A stretch of DNA of 64,000 nucleotides, from positions 1-64,000 of the forward strand of contig JBBATH010000001.1 in NCBI GenBank assembly GCA_040398845.1, written 5' to 3'. Source of the stretch: WLND01 sp040398845 (lineage in GTDB: Bacteria > Actinomycetota > Actinomycetes > S36-B12). The notes below the pieces were generated by a model. That model saw only the letters and a list, made by a program, of their open reading frames with translations, searched no databases and was not told the origin of the DNA. The position numbers and the translations under genes are program-made. Shown one piece after another: positions 1-8,356 of the stretch. The number at the start of each line of letters is the position of its first letter. Position 1 is the first letter of the stretch.

Positions 1-657
1 GGAACAGTGGCTCACCCGGCAGCGGAACACTGGCTCCCGGCGACCGTAATATCCACTCTTCGGATCCAAGCGTCGCTGGTCTGGCTGTCCCGCGTCCTCG
101 TGGTAGTCCATCGACTCGCCCATCGCCGTGAGCTCTTCCTGCGTATGTGGAGCCCGCTCGGGGGCTGGCACGCCGTCGTACCCGTGGTCGAAGACCCCTG
201 AGTCTCCTTTCATACGGCCCCGGAGGGCCTGGGCACGCGCGCCACGAAAAAGCTTGGGAGCGACTTTCGGCGAGACTTGCGTCAGTGCATCGTCAATTGC
301 GAAGTCGTGCGCCCGCTCGAGTTCTTGATCTCGATGGATGTTCGGGTCCCACGGAGCAGTTAGGTCACCCACCACGGTGCCGGCCCGCTCGCGGCCGAAG
401 GCCATTGGGGCCAACGAGGTGGCGTCTGGACGAAGCATTGAGTTGACCCGGCCGCGACGCGACCGGTTGAGCATCTGGGGGTCGCTGTCATCCGAATCGA
501 CGATCTGGGGTGGCGCCAGCGCGTCAGCGGCACCCTGTGACGGGCGCTGGGCGAGGAAGGGGTCCTCCGCCGCAGGCATGTCTCCGCCTTCGAGCCCCTC
601 CACAGCAACATTCCTATTCGCGCCACGGTCGGACCCCATCACTTGGTCCTCGAACAT
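1..657 (-). CDS. Hydrophilic protein of unknown function, partial
   Basis: This frame stays open on the minus strand from an ATG at 657 to the window edge, giving 219 residues with no stop; the C-terminus lies outside. The protein starts MFEDQVMGSDRGANRN. It is rich in Asp, Glu, Arg, Pro and Gly, with no membrane segment, signal peptide or cysteine cluster, so much of it may be disordered. Other in-frame ATG codons lie at 639 and 543. It is divergent from the glycoside hydrolase gene at 799. I do not recognise a family. The style (low complexity, R/D/S-rich) resembles the product of 1905-2375, but I see no alignable similarity. Confidence 0.6.
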   Translation of the reverse strand, partial: MFEDQVMGSDRGANRNVAVEGLEGGDMPAAEDPFLAQRPSQGAADALAPPQIVDSDDSDPQMLNRSRRGRVNSMLRPDATSLAPMAFGRERAGTVVGDLTAPWDPNIHRDQELERAHDFAIDDALTQVSPKVAPKLFRGARAQALRGRMKGDSGVFDHGYDGVPAPERAPHTQEELTAMGESMDYHEDAGQPDQRRLDPKSGYYGRREPVFRCRVSHCS

Positions 658-798
658 CCCGGCAACCGTAACAAAAAAGGTACCAGTCAGTCGGGGAATG
701 CGTCGTCCACTGTTGCGGCGCGCATAGGCGCGACACGAAATGTTGCGCTTTTGCAATCGGTTCGGCGTGTCCGGTAGCGATTCGTAGGTTCACTCGCT

Positions 799-1857
799 AT
801 GTGCCGTGTACGCGGCGTCATCGCGATCGTGATGGTGGGATGCAGCGTTATCTTGGCGCCGCCAGCATTTGCGCGTGACGCAACCCCTGATGTTGTGCGC
901 CGAAGTGGGTTCACCGTCGGCTTGCACGTGCCGTGGGCAGTTGGTGGGCCTCGAATCGAGCGGACGGGCCAACTCAACGATTTCCCGGGCGAATGGGCGG
1001 ATATCCCGATGACCTCCGTACGACTCTGGGATACCCGAACCGCCTGGCTGAACGTGGAGCCAGCACAGGATCAATGGGCCTTCGAGATGCTCGATGCGAA
1101 TGTCGACAAGGCCATGAATCACGGGGTAACTGATATCACCCTGGTGCTCTGGGGTACCCCGGGTTGGGCTGCCGATTCACTGAGTGCAGACGATGCCCCG
1201 TGGTTGGGCCCCGGGTCGGCTGCCCCGCCGCGCGACAACGCGGATTGGGTCGACTACGTGCGAACGGTGGTGACACGGTACCGCGGTCGTATTACTGCCT
1301 ATGAGATCGGTAACGAGCCAAATCTGGGCTGGTTCTGGCGCGGGGATCCAGCGCGCCTTGCGGAATTGGTCGATGTGGCCGCGCGGGTGATCCGCGAGGT
1401 GGATCCGGCGGCAGCGGTCATCGCACCCGGGCCGATGATGATGGGTCCACACGTTGGCTCAGTGGCGCAGCGACTATGGCGCGCGCTGGCTGAGCGACAG
1501 ACACCAATCGATGCGATCGCCTTCCACTGGTACCCGCCTGCCGGCACCGACCCGCACGAACTTATCCAAGTGAGCACCGCGGTACGCCGGGCGACTTCAG
1601 CCGCAGGGCTCAGGTGCGAGTCGCTGTGGTTGACCGAGGTCAACCTGGTGCAGGGCAGGTCGCGTTGGGATAGAACGGCCGACTGGCAGGTGCGTGAAGT
1701 GAACCGAACCGCCGCGAAGACGGGGCTCGACCGTCTGTACTGGTACGCATGGACGAACCTCGGACCGCCTCACCTCCTTGATTTTTCCCCGGGGTCGGGG
1801 GCAGCCGTTGGGCTCGCGTCGACGTATCGACCGCGTTCACGACATCGTCATCCATAA
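799..1857 (+). CDS. Secreted glycoside-hydrolase-like TIM-barrel protein
   Basis: The 352-residue product begins with a signal peptide (residues 1-26, cut near PPAFA-RD). A clan GH-A-type barrel follows (GH39/GH5-like). The motif EIGNEPN places the presumed acid/base Glu at 173, and WLTEVN places the presumed nucleophile Glu at 280, about 107 residues later, the usual GH-A spacing. Aromatic motifs (FHWYPP, LYWYAW) fit a sugar-binding cleft. It should act outside the membrane on a polysaccharide or glycoside, but the substrate cannot be read from sequence. No clear ribosome binding site precedes the ATG. It is divergent from the gene ending at 1. The C-terminal tail is short and basic, and no carbohydrate-binding module is seen. 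Confidence 0.8.
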   Translation: MCRVRGVIAIVMVGCSVILAPPAFARDATPDVVRRSGFTVGLHVPWAVGGPRIERTGQLNDFPGEWADIPMTSVRLWDTRTAWLNVEPAQDQWAFEMLDANVDKAMNHGVTDITLVLWGTPGWAADSLSADDAPWLGPGSAAPPRDNADWVDYVRTVVTRYRGRITAYEIGNEPNLGWFWRGDPARLAELVDVAARVIREVDPAAAVIAPGPMMMGPHVGSVAQRLWRALAERQTPIDAIAFHWYPPAGTDPHELIQVSTAVRRATSAAGLRCESLWLTEVNLVQGRSRWDRTADWQVREVNRTAAKTGLDRLYWYAWTNLGPPHLLDFSPGSGAAVGLASTYRPRSRHRHP

Positions 1858-1904
1858 CTGTATGAATTCAAGTCTGACCGACGGGAACATTGTGGAGGTG
1901 GGCG

Positions 1905-2375
1905 ATGTCTGTTCACGGATATGACGAGGAGCCCGGGTTCAGGGCATCAAATCGTCAGAGTGATGAGGCCCAAGTCGATGCGGATGCGTTCCTGCGCCGC
2001 TCTGTCGATTCAGGAGGTCAAGAACAAGACCCCGGCGACCCCGCCTACGCCAACGACGACTTAGCGAGTCGCTTTCGTTCAGACTCGCTGTCCAGCAGTT
2101 GGACCCGGGATTCCCTCGGAAACGCGCAGCAAAAGGGTGGCGTAATGCTCAGGGAGATCCAGCGACACGAAGGCGAGGGAGGGCATAACGGCGGCATCCC
2201 CTTCCATCGTCAGCCGCGAGTCATGAACCCGCAGAGTCGCGGGTCGTGGAACACGGGGATGAGTTCGTCGTCCTCATCGGGCGAATCCGTCGGTGCACAA
2301 CGTCCGGGATTCCGCAATGGTTCATGGAACCCCTTCAAATGGAATTGGCGGAGCCTATTTCGACGTGGTCGATAA
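1905..2375 (+). CDS. Hydrophilic, probably disordered protein of unknown function
   Basis: The product is 156 residues. The start is the ATG at 1905, chosen because GGAGG (1894-1898) lies a few bases upstream. An upstream in-frame TTG at 1890 is less likely. It is rich in Ser, Arg, Gly, Asp and Gln, with a serine run (SSSSSS) near residue 125 and a tryptophan/arginine-rich C-terminus (WNPFKWNWRSLFRRGR). No signal peptide or transmembrane helix is seen. The basic aromatic tail might contact membrane or nucleic acid, but that is speculation. No family is recognised. Confidence 0.6.
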   Translation: MSVHGYDEEPGFRASNRQSDEAQVDADAFLRRSVDSGGQEQDPGDPAYANDDLASRFRSDSLSSSWTRDSLGNAQQKGGVMLREIQRHEGEGGHNGGIPFHRQPRVMNPQSRGSWNTGMSSSSSSGESVGAQRPGFRNGSWNPFKWNWRSLFRRGR

Positions 2376-2394
2376 CGGCTCTGCCCGTGCTTCG

Positions 2395-2910
2395 TCAACG
2401 TTGCTTGCGGACGCTCAGCTTGAACACGAATTTCGCGGGGCTCCCGATTGCTGCGTCTCGTGAGCCGGTCATCGTTCCGACCCCGGTGGCTCGCGAGTAG
2501 TCATTCGTTCCGCCGATCACCTGAAGCGACGAGGCGAATCGCGCGGCTATCCTATCGGTCGCCTTGTCCTCAGCGAGGGTGCTGCCCTTCGTGGTGAAGG
2601 CGAGTTTCGTGCCGTCTGCACGGGTGATGGTGACATACCCGCCGAAGGGGCCCGATCCGTTCACGTAGTCCACGTCGCCGAGGAAGACGATGCTTGCGGT
2701 CTGGTTGCCCCACATCGTGGTGCCGGTGAAGTGGTTCCAGCCGTAGGTGTGGCCGCCGGGGAGGGTCTGGAGATTCGTCTCGATGCTCGTCATCGTTGTG
2801 GTGAAGGTGAGGGACGTCACTGACGGTGCGGCGCTCGCTGTGCCAATCAGCGATGTGCTGGAGATGCCGAGGGAGACGATGAGGGCGGTGATGAGACGGA
2901 TATAGCGCAC
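2395..2910 (-). CDS. Secreted protein, possible allene-oxide-cyclase/dirigent-like barrel
   Basis: The product is 171 residues. The GTG at 2910 is chosen because AAGGAG lies 6 bases upstream; the longer frame to 3027 lacks such a site. Residues 1-28 form a signal peptide ending near GTASAAPS. The mature part has alternating beta-type segments and a GGTNDYSRATGVGTMTGSR stretch, which resembles the 'G-x-Y-x-x-A-x-G-x-G-x-x-x-G' signature of small secreted AOC/dirigent-type barrels. That assignment is tentative. It stands convergent to the gene ending at 2375 and divergent from the nitronate monooxygenase, so it may share the control region around 3046-3094. Confidence 0.65.
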   Translation of the reverse strand: MRYIRLITALIVSLGISSTSLIGTASAAPSVTSLTFTTTMTSIETNLQTLPGGHTYGWNHFTGTTMWGNQTASIVFLGDVDYVNGSGPFGGYVTITRADGTKLAFTTKGSTLAEDKATDRIAARFASSLQVIGGTNDYSRATGVGTMTGSRDAAIGSPAKFVFKLSVRKQR

Positions 2911-3045
2911 GTTGACTCCTTCGCCAGGTGTGAACTGACAGGTCGGCTCACATTTGTTGAACTCTCTCACATGTGACGACCCATGTACGTCGACTGGTAT
3001 TCGCGGGGAACTGAGTCGTGCTGCCATGCCTCATAACTCGCATCC

Positions 3046-3094
3046 CCGGATTAACCTACGGTAACGTAACTTACGTCACCGTAGGTTAATCCGG
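3046..3094. promoter_or_regulatory. 49-bp near-perfect inverted repeat, likely operator
   Basis: Two 24-bp arms (3046-3069 and 3071-3094) are reverse complements with one mismatch and a 1-base centre. The core reads TAACGTAACTTACGTCA. The right arm runs into the ribosome binding site (GGAGG, 3093-3097) of the gene starting at 3103. A symmetric site this long next to a start suggests binding by two dimers of a TetR-type repressor. The regulator is not adjacent, so this is inference. Confidence 0.6.
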
Positions 3095-3102
3095 AGGATT
3101 CC

Positions 3103-4533
3103 ATGATCACAGCAGTCGAAATTCCCGAGATCATTCAAGGCGGCATGGGAGTCGCGGTGTCGTCATGGCGGCTGGCTCGCGCTGTGGCCGAGTGCGGCCA
3201 ACTCGGGGTGGTCTCCGGGACAGCGCTTGATCTCGTCCTCGCCCGCCGACTTCAGGATGGAGATGACGGGGGCCATATCCGCCGCGCCCTTCATCACTTT
3301 CCCGATGAAGACATGGCGGACCGGGCACTCGGCCGCTACTTTCTCGAGGGCGGTCGCGCCGGTGGGGAGTCGTATGCGCCAATCCTGAAGATGACGCTCA
3401 CGCCAAACCGGTCGTCGCAGGAACTGCTCGTCCTCGGTGGTTTCGTCGAGACCTGGCTGGCAAAGGAGGGACACGACGGACTGATTGGCATCAACTGCCT
3501 GGAAAAGATCCAACTATCAACGCCGGGGACTCTTTACGGGGCGATGCTCGCCGGCGTTGATGCCGTGCTCATGGGAGCCGGCGTCCCGCGCGCGATCCCG
3601 CACCTCCTCGACACCCTCGCGGCGCACGGCAAGGTGCAGTTTCCGATTGACGTGGCAGATGCCGGCGATGTCGACTACGTCCTCAACTTCGAACCCCGAG
3701 ATCTCGTCGAGGCAGGCAGTGAGCCCCTGTTACGTCCGGTCTTCCTTGCCATCGTCTCCGCCCACGTGCTCGCGACCTACCTCGCCCGCGACCCCGGGAT
3801 TCGTCCGGATGGGTTCGTCGTTGAGGCATCGAGTGCTGGCGGCCACAACGCACCCCCGCGTCAGCCGTTGCTCGATGAGCGGGGCGACCTCGTGTTTGGC
3901 CCCCGTGACGAGCCCGACCTCCAGAAAATCGCCAAGGCCGGACTGCCCTATTGGATAGCGGGAGGCTCCGGCACACCAGAGATGCTTGCTGGGGCGCGCG
4001 AAGCCGGTGCACGCGGAATCCAAGTCGGCACAGTGTTCGCGCTCAGCTCCGACTCAGGCCTCGACCCCACTGTTCGAGTGCAACTGCTCGATGGAGTCGC
4101 GCATGATGACCTCGTCGTGCGCACCGATCCCGTGGCCTCACCCACCGGCTTCCCGTTCAAGGTCGTCGACGTCTCGGGCACGATGTCCGATGCCGTCAAC
4201 TACGAGTCTCGCGAACGGCTGTGCGACCTCGGCTACCTCCGCACCCCGTTTAGCAAGCACGATGGAACGATCGATTACCGGTGCGCAGGCGAACCGGTGC
4301 GCATGTACCTGCGCAAGGGCGGTGACGAAGACGACACTGTCGGTCGCAAGTGCCTGTGCAATGGCCTTGCCGCAGCCGTCGGATTGGGTCAACAGCGGCG
4401 AGATGGATACACGGAACTGCCGATCGTGACACTCGGCTCTGATCTTCAAGGACCGCGACGCATGCTCGCGATTCATCCGAAGGGTTGGACCGCAGCCGAG
4501 GCGATCGACTGGATGCTCACAACGGCGATCTAA
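3103..4533 (+). CDS. Nitronate monooxygenase family (2-nitropropane-dioxygenase-like) flavoprotein
   Basis: The 476-residue TIM-barrel protein starts with the family's typical PEIIQGGMGVAVSSWRLARAV. It contains VVEASSAGGHNAPPR, corresponding to the conserved GGH active-site and FMN region, and GARGIQVGTVFAL, a C-terminal FMN phosphate-binding segment. Members oxidise alkyl nitronates with FMN and O2, and some act as enoyl reductases in lipid pathways. It is longer than the usual 320-370 residues, with an extra C-terminal part containing a CLCNG motif, as in a known longer subgroup. The start has GGAGG 5 bases upstream. The large palindrome at 3046-3094 probably controls it. Confidence 0.85.
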   Translation: MITAVEIPEIIQGGMGVAVSSWRLARAVAECGQLGVVSGTALDLVLARRLQDGDDGGHIRRALHHFPDEDMADRALGRYFLEGGRAGGESYAPILKMTLTPNRSSQELLVLGGFVETWLAKEGHDGLIGINCLEKIQLSTPGTLYGAMLAGVDAVLMGAGVPRAIPHLLDTLAAHGKVQFPIDVADAGDVDYVLNFEPRDLVEAGSEPLLRPVFLAIVSAHVLATYLARDPGIRPDGFVVEASSAGGHNAPPRQPLLDERGDLVFGPRDEPDLQKIAKAGLPYWIAGGSGTPEMLAGAREAGARGIQVGTVFALSSDSGLDPTVRVQLLDGVAHDDLVVRTDPVASPTGFPFKVVDVSGTMSDAVNYESRERLCDLGYLRTPFSKHDGTIDYRCAGEPVRMYLRKGGDEDDTVGRKCLCNGLAAAVGLGQQRRDGYTELPIVTLGSDLQGPRRMLAIHPKGWTAAEAIDWMLTTAI

Positions 4534-4586
4534 GGGTTGGGCTTCACCGGGCCTCACTCGGATCAGAATGATCATGGATAGCAGCC

Positions 4587-6836
4587 CTATCGAGCCAGAC
4601 TCACTGGAATCCCGTTGAGCACTGAGGTCCCAGACAGCGGATCGAGTACCAGCTCGTCGGTGATGGCATTCACGTTTGCCCCTCCTGTGGTCTTCGCTCG
4701 CGAGAGGCCGGTGCCTTGAGCATGCCCCCATCCGTGAGGCAGGGAAACGACACCCGGGCGAATGTCTGTGGTGACCTCGACCTCAACCTCGATGGTTCCA
4801 ACGCGGGACGCAAGGTGCGCGGTGTCCCCATCGCAAAGGCCACGAGCCTGCGCGTCCGCGGGGTGCACCTGGAGCGTGCAATTACGTAAGCCCTTGGTGA
4901 GCCCTTCAATATTGTGCAGCCACGAGTTCATGGAGCGGAGAGATCTCCGGCCAATGAGCAGGAGGCCGCTGTCATCAGTGGCCACCGGCAGCTCGACGGC
5001 TGCTCGCAGCCGCGTCGCGTCACTCATGAGATGGGGGTGATTGAGTGGGATGCAATGCGAGGGCGTGCGCACCACCTCGGGTAACCGCGGGACAAGGCCG
5101 CCGAGGTCCAGGCCATGGGGCTGATCGCGCAGCTGGGTGAGCGTCAAACCCTCACGGCTGCCGTACATGTCACCGAAAGGCCCGATGCGAATGATGTGAT
5201 CGAGAAGTTGTTCAAGTGGCTCGGACGAAGCTGCCCGAAGCGAGTCGACGAGCTCCTGCGGTTCCCTGGCGTGCAGTTCATGCCCGGGGTCGGTCACGCA
5301 TCCGTTGACTGCCCCACTGATCATCATGTCGATCACAGCGGTATCAGGGGCCTGTTCGGATCCACCGGAAGCGATGGTGATCAGTCGAGCGAGGATCTCC
5401 CATTCCTCTGGCGCGCCAGCACGTCGCTCGATAGAGGCGGGAGAGAACTTCGCGCCCTTGCGCATCGACATCCGGGAAAGGAAGAAGTCGAATGAGGCGC
5501 GCTCGACGGAAGAGGGCGGCGGGAGGATCACGCTGGCAAATCGTGACGTCTCATTGGGATAGAAATCGACGCAGATGAGCATGTCCAAGGACGCGAGCGC
5601 CTCCTCGACCGCTCCGCTGTTCGGAAGTGATCGAGCCGGGTTACCTGCCACCACCACCAACCCGCGAACGCCGCCCGCCGTGATCTCTTCAGCGAGCGCG
5701 GCGGCGGGAAATTGGCCCATGATTTCTGGGAGGTCACGCACTGAGGTTCGAACGGTGGTGACCGACGGATCAAGGCCAGGTCCGCGGATGCCGCTGAGCG
5801 ATTCACCGAACATCGCTCCACCGATGCGGTCGAAATTGCCGGTGAGGATGTTCACGACGTCGATCAGCCACGAAGCAGCAGTGCCGAACTCGTTCAGTGT
5901 CGTGCCGATTCGTCCGTATACGACTGAGGTAGGGGCCCCCGCGAGATCACGGGCGATCTGACGAACGGACGATGGCTCGATACCCGTTCGTGATTGGACA
6001 GCCTCAGGAGTGAACGGCGATGCAAGCGCGAGAACCTCATCGAGTCCGTCGACGAGGGCCAGCACAGCGGCACTTGGCGAGGTCAGGCCTTCGGCCTGCA
6101 GCACATTAATGAGCGCGAGCAGGAAGAACGCATCACCGCCGGGGAGGATAGATACCCATTGATCCGCTGCGGCAGCCGTGCGACTGCGGCGAGGATCCAC
6201 AACAACAGCGCGGCCCCCGCGTTCACGAAGTTCGGCGAGTACGCCCTTCCAGTTCGGAGTGCTGTTGAGGCTGCCCATCGAGACGAGCGGATCGGCACCC
6301 ATGATCAGCACGTAATCGGTTCGTTCGATATCCGCTACTGGTAGCGCCCACTCATCTCCGTACAGGCAACTCGAGGCGACATTGCGTGGCCATTGATCAA
6401 CCGTCGCGGCAGTGAACATGGCATCGGGCCAAACGGCGCGACGCAAGAGGGGGAGAAGAAGCATCGCGCCAACGTTGAATCCGGCCGGATTGCCTCCGTA
6501 GACCCGAACTGAATCCGCCCCATGACGTGAGCGGACTTCCGCGAATTGGCGGGCCACCTCATCGAATGCCTCCGCCCACGTGACCGTGACGAGTTCACCG
6601 TCGCGCCGGATACGTGGCTCTCTCAGCCGATCAGGGTCATGATGAAGGGAGGCAAGAGACGCACCCTTGGGGCACAGGAAACCCCGCGAAAGGGGATCAG
6701 CCTTATCTCCACGAACCTGAGCGACGACCTCACCCTCGCCCGAACGTGATTCAATCCTGAGCTCTAGCCCGCATCGCGCCTCGCAAAGTGGACACGTCGT
6801 ATGGGCAATGCGAGATTCACCGGCAGCCTCAAGCAT
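4587..6836 (-). CDS. Molybdopterin-dependent oxidoreductase with one 4Fe-4S centre
   Basis: The 749-residue product belongs to the DMSO-reductase superfamily (formate-dehydrogenase/nitrate-reductase-like). The N-terminal Fe-S site is C15-x2-C18-x3-C22 with C55 in GFLCPKG. Molybdopterin-guanine-dinucleotide-binding segments follow (YGGNPAGFN, VLIMGADPLVS, VVDPRRSRTA), and a C-terminal molydop-binding barrel sits at about residues 630-745 (LQVHPADAQARGL, HLASRVG). There is no Tat signal and no obvious selenocysteine or cysteine metal ligand, so it should be cytoplasmic. The substrate cannot be assigned. It is a lone gene convergent to the nitronate monooxygenase. No ribosome binding site is evident before the ATG. 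Confidence 0.88.
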   Translation of the reverse strand: MLEAAGESRIAHTTCPLCEARCGLELRIESRSGEGEVVAQVRGDKADPLSRGFLCPKGASLASLHHDPDRLREPRIRRDGELVTVTWAEAFDEVARQFAEVRSRHGADSVRVYGGNPAGFNVGAMLLLPLLRRAVWPDAMFTAATVDQWPRNVASSCLYGDEWALPVADIERTDYVLIMGADPLVSMGSLNSTPNWKGVLAELRERGGRAVVVDPRRSRTAAAADQWVSILPGGDAFFLLALINVLQAEGLTSPSAAVLALVDGLDEVLALASPFTPEAVQSRTGIEPSSVRQIARDLAGAPTSVVYGRIGTTLNEFGTAASWLIDVVNILTGNFDRIGGAMFGESLSGIRGPGLDPSVTTVRTSVRDLPEIMGQFPAAALAEEITAGGVRGLVVVAGNPARSLPNSGAVEEALASLDMLICVDFYPNETSRFASVILPPPSSVERASFDFFLSRMSMRKGAKFSPASIERRAGAPEEWEILARLITIASGGSEQAPDTAVIDMMISGAVNGCVTDPGHELHAREPQELVDSLRAASSEPLEQLLDHIIRIGPFGDMYGSREGLTLTQLRDQPHGLDLGGLVPRLPEVVRTPSHCIPLNHPHLMSDATRLRAAVELPVATDDSGLLLIGRRSLRSMNSWLHNIEGLTKGLRNCTLQVHPADAQARGLCDGDTAHLASRVGTIEVEVEVTTDIRPGVVSLPHGWGHAQGTGLSRAKTTGGANVNAITDELVLDPLSGTSVLNGIPVSLAR

Positions 6837-7230
6837 TTAGGGAGCGTATCGCCGAAAAAGGCATCACAGCGGCCTTCGCGAGATATTGCCAAAACGTCTG
6901 TGACACGTCACTGAAGCAAGGCTGTTGGACTGTGGTACCAGGCGAATTTCTCGAGCACCAGACATCGCCGTCAGTTGGGCCACACTATCCAACGACCGCT
7001 CCTGGCGACCCTAGGTAAGTACGGTGAGCTCGAGCCAACGGATTGGCCTGTCGCTCAAAATCGTCATTGATGGTGCGTTCACGGGTCCACAGACGACAAC
7101 AGCAACGATCGAGCGCGTCACCAATAATGGGCGATCCGTCAACGCAGTAGTGCCTCCTCGATGAAGGAAGGAGCCACCCGGCAACTCAAGGCCCCACTCA
7201 GAGGTTGGAGTCCTGCATCGCTCGTAGTTC
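6837..7230. other. Gene-free stretch containing repeat copy A
   Basis: I see no convincing gene here. The segment 6963-7110 is the left copy of a diverged direct repeat (see that entry). Confidence 0.5.
6963..7110. repeat. Diverged direct repeat, copy A
   Basis: This segment aligns with 8826-8976. Shared blocks include ATCCAACGACCGCTCCTG, GTACGGTGA, TCGTCATTGAT and GTGCGTTCACGGGT in the same order and spacing. The two copies bracket the toxin-antitoxin-like pair at 7231-8292. Confidence 0.65.
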
Positions 7231-8022
7231 TTATGTGGGGGACAGGAGTTGCGCTTGAACCGCGGCGGAAATGGAGGCTGAGTACACGACTTGGCCGCTC
7301 CGCACTGTTAGCTCACGTGGAACTGAAGGTTCAAGCATCCAATCCCCGGGATCAATCCCTGGGATCGAATCAAGGATGACGGCGAAGAGTTTCGGATCGG
7401 TAATTCCCGCCCCGCCAATCGCGATGTAGGCCTCGCCGTCAACCGCGCGAACCTGCACGACCAACTCCCAGTCGTTGAAGGTGGCCGCCCGCGCATGCCC
7501 GTCTCGAATTGACTGCGATGCCAAGTCTCGGACGGTTCTGCGAATTCGCGGCACGAAGTCAGAGACCCGCTCGAGGTGCACACGATCGAAGTCGTCCTCG
7601 GTGGGAAGGGAATCTTCGGAGGATGGTCCGCCGACGAACCCACGCTTGCCGGCCGCGACGCACGCCGCCGTGAACAGTGAGTAGAAGTCGACCTGCGGAC
7701 TATCGCTCCTCCGTTGACCCGCCGCGCCCAACCACCATCGCGCTGGATTTCCGACGGGTTTGCCCGAAGCAGGGAGAACCTCGGTGACCGCACCGCGCCA
7801 ATCACTGACCTTGACTTTGATCCAGGCGCGGTCGGTCACGGATGCGATGCGGGGCGCCGTCCCGGCGGCGGCGAATGCTGGAGCCTGCTGCGCCTTCTCG
7901 ACGAGTGGATGGTCGAGACCTTCGAGGCGCCGACCAACGGTAGGAAGAGCGGCCTGTAAGTCTTCGATGATGCATCGGATGGTTGGCCGAACCCCCTCGC
8001 CGGGCCACCCGATGTCCGACAT
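7231..8022 (-). CDS. Unknown 263-residue protein, possible toxin partner
   Basis: The product has 263 residues, with good codon-position bias and no signal peptide or membrane helix. It has a positively charged centre (RIRRTVRDLASQSIRDG) and a C-terminal half with beta-rich stretches (DWELVVQVRAVDGEAYIAIGGAG). It starts 9 bases after the stop of the small gene 8032-8292, so the two are one transcript from the promoter at 8327-8356. A small regulator followed by a larger gene is the layout of a toxin-antitoxin or phage-defence pair. No nuclease, kinase or transferase motif is recognised, so the toxin role is inference from position only. Confidence 0.6.
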   Translation of the reverse strand: MSDIGWPGEGVRPTIRCIIEDLQAALPTVGRRLEGLDHPLVEKAQQAPAFAAAGTAPRIASVTDRAWIKVKVSDWRGAVTEVLPASGKPVGNPARWWLGAAGQRRSDSPQVDFYSLFTAACVAAGKRGFVGGPSSEDSLPTEDDFDRVHLERVSDFVPRIRRTVRDLASQSIRDGHARAATFNDWELVVQVRAVDGEAYIAIGGAGITDPKLFAVILDSIPGIDPGDWMLEPSVPRELTVRSGQVVYSASISAAVQAQLLSPT

Positions 8023-8031
8023 GCGAGAAGG

Positions 8032-8292
8032 CTACTCGGGGAGTCCTCCGAGAGCGCTGATTCGCTCAGGCGAAAAGCCAGAAAGAAGGGAAATCGCAGA
8101 CGCATTTGAGCCATCTAGGCTGTCCAGTGCGTCACGGACGCCCCTATTGATTTCATCTCGGTGGTTGTCAACGAACTCACGCACAGCTTGATCGACAACG
8201 TCCTTTTGAGTGGACCGAAGGAAATGCGCAGACTCTGCGATGAGGCGCCCAGTCTGGGCGTCAACCTTGACCGGTGTTGTTGCGGCAGACAT
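8032..8292 (-). CDS. Small regulator, antitoxin-like (possible ribbon-helix-helix)
   Basis: The product is 86 residues. The ATG at 8292 is chosen because GGAGT lies 6 bases upstream; the longer frame from 8343 would overlap the promoter. The N-terminus (TTPVKVDAQTGRLIAESAHF, then QKDVVDQAVREFVDN) has the beta-strand/helix/helix pattern of MetJ/Arc-type antitoxins. The C-terminus (SGFSPERISALGGL) may bind the partner. Direct repeats in its own promoter suggest self-repression. It is first in a two-gene operon. Confidence 0.6.
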   Translation of the reverse strand: MSAATTPVKVDAQTGRLIAESAHFLRSTQKDVVDQAVREFVDNHRDEINRGVRDALDSLDGSNASAISLLSGFSPERISALGGLPE

Positions 8293-8326
8293 GTCAAACT
8301 CCAATCGCGACTTGAGGTGAGCACTT

Positions 8327-8356
8327 ACAATACAAGTACCCAAGTACCTCAGTCAA
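8327..8356 (-). promoter_or_regulatory. Promoter with tandem operator for the 8292-7231 operon
   Basis: On the minus strand TTGACT (8356-8351) and TATTGT (8332-8327) are separated by 18 bases, a good sigma-70-type promoter. The spacer holds two exact head-to-tail copies of GGTACTTG (8348-8341 and 8340-8333). Tandem 8-base sites are typical for ribbon-helix-helix repressors and would block RNA polymerase. Confidence 0.65.
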
